Shown piece after piece: positions 41,253 through 44,826 of a DNA stretch of 44,826 bases (the first letter of the stretch is position 1; every line of letters begins with the position of its first letter). The notes below the pieces were generated by a model. The model ran no database searches. It had not been told where the DNA came from and saw nothing but the letters and a program-made list of their open reading frames with translations. This DNA comes from Acidimicrobiia bacterium (GTDB taxonomy: Bacteria > Actinomycetota > Acidimicrobiia > Acidimicrobiales > CATQHL01), in NCBI GenBank assembly GCA_009835395.1, contig VXXM01000065.1, forward strand, positions 1 to 44,826, written 5' to 3'. The position numbers and the translations under genes were made by a program.

Positions 41253-42158
41253 TCAGTCCTCGGCCCGCCCGATGACGCGGGTCACTCCGTCGGCCACCAT
41301 GTTGAAGGCGACGATCGTCACGAACACCATCGCACCGGGGAAGAACGACACCCACCACTGGCCGGTGGCGATGTTCTGGGACCCCACCCTGATCATGACG
41401 CCCCAGGAGGCGTCGGGAGGCGTGATGCCGATGCCCAGGAAGCTCAACCCGGCGATCACGATGATGGCGTGGGCGGCGGCCAGCGACGCCTGGGCCAGCA
41501 CGATGCCCATGGTGTTGGGCATCACGTGGCGCAGCATCACCCGGGTGCGGCTGGCGCCGATGGCGGTCGCCGCCTCGATGAAGCGACTCTCCCGCAGTAC
41601 CAGCGCCTCACTGCGCACCAGGCGGATGAAGCGGGGCACGTTCACCAGGGCGATGGCGAAGATGATGTTGCGCAGCGTGTTGCCGGTGAGCGCCACGATG
41701 GCGAACGCCAGCACCAGCAGCGGGAACGACTGGAACATGTCCAGGCCGCGCATGATCCGCTCCGACCAGCGGGACTTGTTGCTGGCAGCCAGACCCAGGG
41801 GGATGCCGACGGCGATCGACAGCAGCGTGCCGGCGAGGGCGATCGGGAGATCGAGACGGGCCGAGGCGAACACCCGTGAGAACACGTCGAATCCGAAGCG
41901 GTCGGTCCCGAACCAGAACTCGCCGTCGGGGGACTGCAGCGTGCTCTCGGGATTCGGCTGGATCGGATCGTGGGGGAGGGGCGCGAAGAACCCGGCGAGG
42001 AGGATCAGCAGGATCACGACGAACCCGATCGTGAGTCCCTTGTGGGCGAGCGCGCCCCTGGCGAGTGCACGGAGCGCGCGTCCCGCACGGCCGCCTTCGG
42101 CCGGCATCTCGGCTCGCTTCGGCAGAGCCTTGGCCAAGGCGAGGCGCGCCTTACTCAT
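41253..42158 (-). CDS. dppC: Oligopeptide/dipeptide ABC transporter permease
   Basis: A 301-aa DppC/OppC permease. After a basic cytoplasmic N-terminus comes one helix (LTIGFVVILLILLAGFFAPL, about 42-61), the exported GTDRFGFDVFSRVFASARLDL segment, and five further helices. The EAA-type loop ATAIGASRTRVMLRHVMPN contacts the ATPases. The ATG at 42158 overlaps the preceding TAA stop by 8 nt. It pairs with DppB to form the pore. All hallmark segments are present and no damage is visible. Confidence 0.93.
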   Translation of the reverse strand: MSKARLALAKALPKRAEMPAEGGRAGRALRALARGALAHKGLTIGFVVILLILLAGFFAPLPHDPIQPNPESTLQSPDGEFWFGTDRFGFDVFSRVFASARLDLPIALAGTLLSIAVGIPLGLAASNKSRWSERIMRGLDMFQSFPLLVLAFAIVALTGNTLRNIIFAIALVNVPRFIRLVRSEALVLRESRFIEAATAIGASRTRVMLRHVMPNTMGIVLAQASLAAAHAIIVIAGLSFLGIGITPPDASWGVMIRVGSQNIATGQWWVSFFPGAMVFVTIVAFNMVADGVTRVIGRAED

Positions 42159-43185
42159 AGGACACCCGCGGGTCCAGCGCCACGACGATCAGGTCCAGGA
42201 GAAGGTAGACGAGCAGGGTCAGCAGGCCCACCACCAGGATGAAGCCCTGGATGGCGGGCACGTCCAGCTTCAGCATCGCGTCGATCGCCCACTGGCCGAG
42301 GCCGCCCCAGGCGAAGACCGTCTCGACTATGGCTGCCCCGCCGAACAGTGCGGCGAAGAGGATGCCGATGTAGGTGACGACGGGAGTGCGCGCCTCGCGG
42401 AAGGCGTAGCCCACGACCCGCAGCTCCGACAATCCGCACGCCCGGGCGAACTCCACCTGGTCGGAGTTCAGCGCCCGCGACAGCACCGCCCTCGTGGTCT
42501 TGGCGAAGTGCGACGAGTAGAACAGCGCCAGCGTCACCACCGGCAACATGGCGTGGTGGAACGCCGTCTTCAGCAGTCCCCAGTCGCGGGCGATGAGCGT
42601 GTCGAGGATCACCGCGCCCGTGACCCGGTCCGGCGGGCGGTCCAGCAATCCGATCCGCCCCACGGGCGCGGGCGCCCAGCCGATGATGTAGAAGATCACG
42701 TAGATCAGCAGCAGGCCCATGAAGAAGTCGGGGATCGACTGGGTGATCGTGACGCTGGTTCTCGAGAGGGTGTCGGGCCAGCGGCGGCGGAAGTAAGAGC
42801 TGAGCGTGCCCAGCAGGCTGCCGTAGAGCACGGCGCCGAGCAGCCCGAGGACCACCAGCTCCAGGGTGTCGGGGAATCGCTGGGTGATCTCGTCCCAGAT
42901 GGGGCGTTTGGTGAAGAACGAGGTGCCCAGGCTGCGCTCGGTGAACAGTTCCCGGACGTAGGCGGCGTAGCGCTGGGGCACCGGCTTGTCGGTGCCCAAC
43001 TCGGCGCGGATCTCGGCGACCTGCTCGTCGGCGGCGAGATCGCCGGCGATCACCAAGGCCGGATCACCCGGTGTGAGGTTGACGAGCCCGAACGCCAGCG
43101 TGATGACGATGAACACCGCGACGGGGATGAAGAGCAGGCGCTTCGCTATCGCTCCCGTTCGGTATCTCACATCACTGTCCGTCAC
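42151..43185 (-). CDS. dppB: Oligopeptide/dipeptide ABC transporter permease
   Basis: A 344-aa DppB/OppB permease. It has the first helix LLFIPVAVFIVITLAFGLVNLTPGDPA (about 18-44), the large external segment with LGTSFFTKRPIWDEITQRFPDTLEL, five more helices and the loop ACGLSELRVVGYAFREARTP. The GTG at 43185 is used; a perfect 12-bp palindrome CCGGTCGACCGG ends four bases before it and may mask the ribosome site. The gap to the receptor gene is 92 bp and contains a second hairpin. Partner of DppC. Confidence 0.92.
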   Translation of the reverse strand: MTDSDVRYRTGAIAKRLLFIPVAVFIVITLAFGLVNLTPGDPALVIAGDLAADEQVAEIRAELGTDKPVPQRYAAYVRELFTERSLGTSFFTKRPIWDEITQRFPDTLELVVLGLLGAVLYGSLLGTLSSYFRRRWPDTLSRTSVTITQSIPDFFMGLLLIYVIFYIIGWAPAPVGRIGLLDRPPDRVTGAVILDTLIARDWGLLKTAFHHAMLPVVTLALFYSSHFAKTTRAVLSRALNSDQVEFARACGLSELRVVGYAFREARTPVVTYIGILFAALFGGAAIVETVFAWGGLGQWAIDAMLKLDVPAIQGFILVVGLLTLLVYLLLDLIVVALDPRVSYE

Positions 43186-43188
43186 TCA

Positions 43189-43256
43189 CCGGTCGACCGG
43201 CCGGATTGTCGCGCACCGGGCACCGCGGGCGGCTCTCGCTCGACCGCCCGCGGTCG
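43189..43256 (-). promoter_or_regulatory. Hairpins between receptor and permease genes
   Basis: Two palindromes lie in the 92-bp gap: CCGGTCGACCGG (43189-43200), next to the dppB start, and CGACCGC/GCGGTCG arms (43241-43256). No T-tract follows. They resemble the post-receptor hairpins that lower expression of permease genes relative to the receptor. Confidence 0.5.
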
Positions 43257-43277
43257 TTCTGTCCGGCGACGGTTGGA

Positions 43278-44826
43278 TCAGTTCTTGGCGAGTTCCTCGG
43301 GGATGATCCGGCGGAAGATGTCCATGCGGAACGACTCGACGTCGGGCCCGAGCGAGATCGGGTTGACGAGCTCGATGAGCGGGACCCACGGGACCTCGGC
43401 GATCAGGATCTCGTGCGCCTCGAGCACCATGGCGTCGCGGTCGGGTCCGTACTGGGTGAACGCCATCAGGTCGATGAGTTCGTCGATGCGGGGGTTGTTG
43501 TAGCCGTGGGCGTTCTCGAACGCCTTGGCCGAGTGGTGCACCAGCAGCCAGGCGAACTGCGGGTCACTGATGCCCGGGGTCTGCGACGAGAGCCAGGCCT
43601 GCAGTGCGCCTTCCTGCAGCTTCGTCTGGAAGTCGGCGGAGGACGCCATGACCTCGATGCTCATGTCGATCCCCACCTCCGCCAGCTGCGCCTTCATGAG
43701 GACCGCGATGTCCTCGGAGAACGGGCCGGGACGCACCGGGTTGATCGTCATCGTGAACGCCAGACCGTCGCCGTAGCCGGCCTCGGCGAGCAGCGCCCGA
43801 GCCCGATCCGGGTCGTAGGTCGCCGGATCGCCCGGTGGGGGCGGCTGGGGCACCTCGCTCAGCACCTGGTAGAGCGCCGCCTTGGCCGACCCCTGCATCG
43901 GGCCCTGCACCAGGGCGTCCCGGTCGATCGCCGAGGAGATGGCCTGGCGGACCCGGACGTCGGCGAACGGCTCGAAGCTGGAGTTCAGCACCAGCGGCAC
44001 CGTGGTGTTGCCCTTGGCGGCGATGGCCTGCAGGTCGCCGCCGAGGCTGGCGAACTGTGCCAGCGTCAGCTTGTCGGCGAAGTCCACCTCGCCGGCCTGC
44101 AGGAGTTGCAGCCGGCCCGCCGCGTCGGGGATGGCCCTCACGACGATGAGGTCGATGTCGGGTGCGGCGCCCCACCAGTTGGGGTTCGGCACGAGGCGCA
44201 ACTCCTCGCCCGGCGTGATCGACTCGAGCATGTACGAGCCGAAGCTCGCCGAGTTGGTGGACAGCCATTCCGCGCCCCACGGGTCGTCGTCGGTGGCGTG
44301 CGAGAGCACCTCGACGCTGTCCAGCGGAACCATGTGGTGGTAGGTGAGAACGGCCAGGGAGTACGGGTTGTTGGTGTCGAGCACCACCAAGTCGAAGGTG
44401 CGGTCGTCGATGACCCTGATCGGCCCCTCCAAGTCGATGCCGCCGCCCCAGCTCAGGAGGAAGCGACCGACCCCGTCGTTGGCGATGATGCGGTCGAAGG
44501 ACCAGCGCACGTCCTCGGAGGTGATGGTGTTGCCGTAGGGGCTGACGGCGTCGTCCCGCAGCACGAAGCGGTAGCCGTCCTCGATCGGGGTGACCGATTC
44601 GGCCACGTACGGCTCCACGTCCGCCGGACTCGGCCAGGTGGTCGCACCGGGGTCCGGTTTCACGTACTGGAGGAGGGTGCCGGCGAACATCGGGTTGAGT
44701 TCGGTGCTGGGCTTGCCCTCGGTCACGGCCGGGTCGGCGTTGGATGGCACCGCCGCGACCGCCATGACGAAGACCTCGGGTTCGTCTGACGGTGCTGGCG
44801 CGGGTTGCGCCGCCGCGGCCTCAGCC
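43278..44826 (-). CDS. Peptide/opine-type ABC receptor, partial (start outside window)
   Basis: A family 5 solute-binding protein whose N-terminus lies beyond the right end of the window. The visible 516 codons begin with an Ala/Glu stretch (AEAAAAQ), a short Pro/Ala spacer and the binding domain starting VFVMAVAAVPSNADPAV. The Met at 44765 lies inside that domain and is not the real start. The protein is clearly paralogous to the receptor at 27992-30031: it shares PSN(V/A)DPAV, HATD(E/D)DPW, TNSAS(Y/F)G and PGEE, and the same stalk-plus-Pro layout. It is the receptor of the DppBCDF importer encoded directly downstream. An N-terminal lipoprotein signal is expected but not visible. Confidence 0.92.
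   Translation of the reverse strand, partial: AEAAAAQPAPAPSDEPEVFVMAVAAVPSNADPAVTEGKPSTELNPMFAGTLLQYVKPDPGATTWPSPADVEPYVAESVTPIEDGYRFVLRDDAVSPYGNTITSEDVRWSFDRIIANDGVGRFLLSWGGGIDLEGPIRVIDDRTFDLVVLDTNNPYSLAVLTYHHMVPLDSVEVLSHATDDDPWGAEWLSTNSASFGSYMLESITPGEELRLVPNPNWWGAAPDIDLIVVRAIPDAAGRLQLLQAGEVDFADKLTLAQFASLGGDLQAIAAKGNTTVPLVLNSSFEPFADVRVRQAISSAIDRDALVQGPMQGSAKAALYQVLSEVPQPPPPGDPATYDPDRARALLAEAGYGDGLAFTMTINPVRPGPFSEDIAVLMKAQLAEVGIDMSIEVMASSADFQTKLQEGALQAWLSSQTPGISDPQFAWLLVHHSAKAFENAHGYNNPRIDELIDLMAFTQYGPDRDAMVLEAHEILIAEVPWVPLIELVNPISLGPDVESFRMDIFRRIIPEELAKN

Noticed and set aside
40279-43503. A very long open frame on the plus strand opposite the importer permease and ATPase genes
   Set aside because: It is fully antisense to four intact genes, and its translation lacks hydrophobic, motif or composition features of a protein; at this GC content long antisense frames arise from codon bias.

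Overview
The window is very GC-rich with almost no intergenic space. Many start codons are GTG, and several starts sit 6-7 nt downstream of a TANNNT box with no ribosome binding site, which suggests leaderless mRNAs. Together with the purine nucleoside phosphorylase-phosphomutase gene pair (the deoD-pmmB pair of mycobacteria), this points to a member of the Actinomycetota, possibly an uncultivated Acidimicrobiia-like lineage. The phylum is a reasonable inference; the finer placement is a guess. No RNA gene, CRISPR array, transposase or phage gene was seen.

Layout. (1) 1-2643: a textbook terminator for an upstream gene, then a purine nucleoside phosphorylase and a phosphopentomutase-like hexose mutase. 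(2) 2647-4566: an ABC-F translation ATPase on the other strand. (3) 11379-4642, minus strand: a tightly coupled operon with an 8-oxoguanine-deaminase-like amidohydrolase, an ATPase and two permeases of the nucleoside (BMP/YufOPQ) importer type, and an SAH/MTA-deaminase-like amidohydrolase. No binding-protein gene accompanies it. (4) 11447-18168: an MFS exporter or importer, an orphan CoxL-like molybdenum hydroxylase large subunit, a flavoprotein oxidoreductase and an MmgE/PrpD protein. (5) 33359-18176, minus strand: a ten-gene catabolic cluster with amidase, a double alpha/beta-hydrolase, a lipoprotein solute receptor, an isocitrate-lyase-family lyase, an isochorismatase-fold amidohydrolase, hydantoinase A and B, an enoyl-CoA isomerase, an aconitase and an acyl-CoA ligase. 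(6) 33532-37621: two tandem paralogous FMN/FAD oxidoreductases of the trimethylamine dehydrogenase / dienoyl-CoA reductase type, divergent from the cluster. (7) 37755-39071: a stand-alone AAA ATPase with a C-terminal winged helix, behind a conspicuous tandem repeat. (8) 44826-39224, minus strand: a complete oligopeptide-type ABC importer, whose receptor gene runs off the window end.

How it may work together (inference). The first 16 kb reads as uptake and oxidation of purine-like compounds: nucleoside phosphorolysis, deamination of the base, and molybdenum-dependent hydroxylation. The ten-gene cluster plus the two demethylase-like flavoproteins holds the enzyme types of a hydantoin / N-carbamoyl amino acid / N-methyl amine route (deaminase, N-methylhydantoinase AB, N-carbamoylsarcosine-amidase-like hydrolase, N-demethylase-like flavoenzymes). 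It also holds a carbon module of PrpD, aconitase and PEP-mutase-family lyase that resembles the methylcitrate cycle or the dimethylmalate branch of nicotinate fermentation. I do not recognise this combination as a described pathway, and it is the main candidate for something new here.

Several proteins have altered active sites: an amidohydrolase without its metal-binding Asp, a fused double hydrolase with Glu and His at the nucleophile positions, and two flavoproteins lacking the second Fe-S cysteine. Regulatory candidates include a 15-bp palindrome upstream of the cluster, strong hairpins after the receptor genes, and a 34-bp tandem repeat upstream of the AAA ATPase gene.
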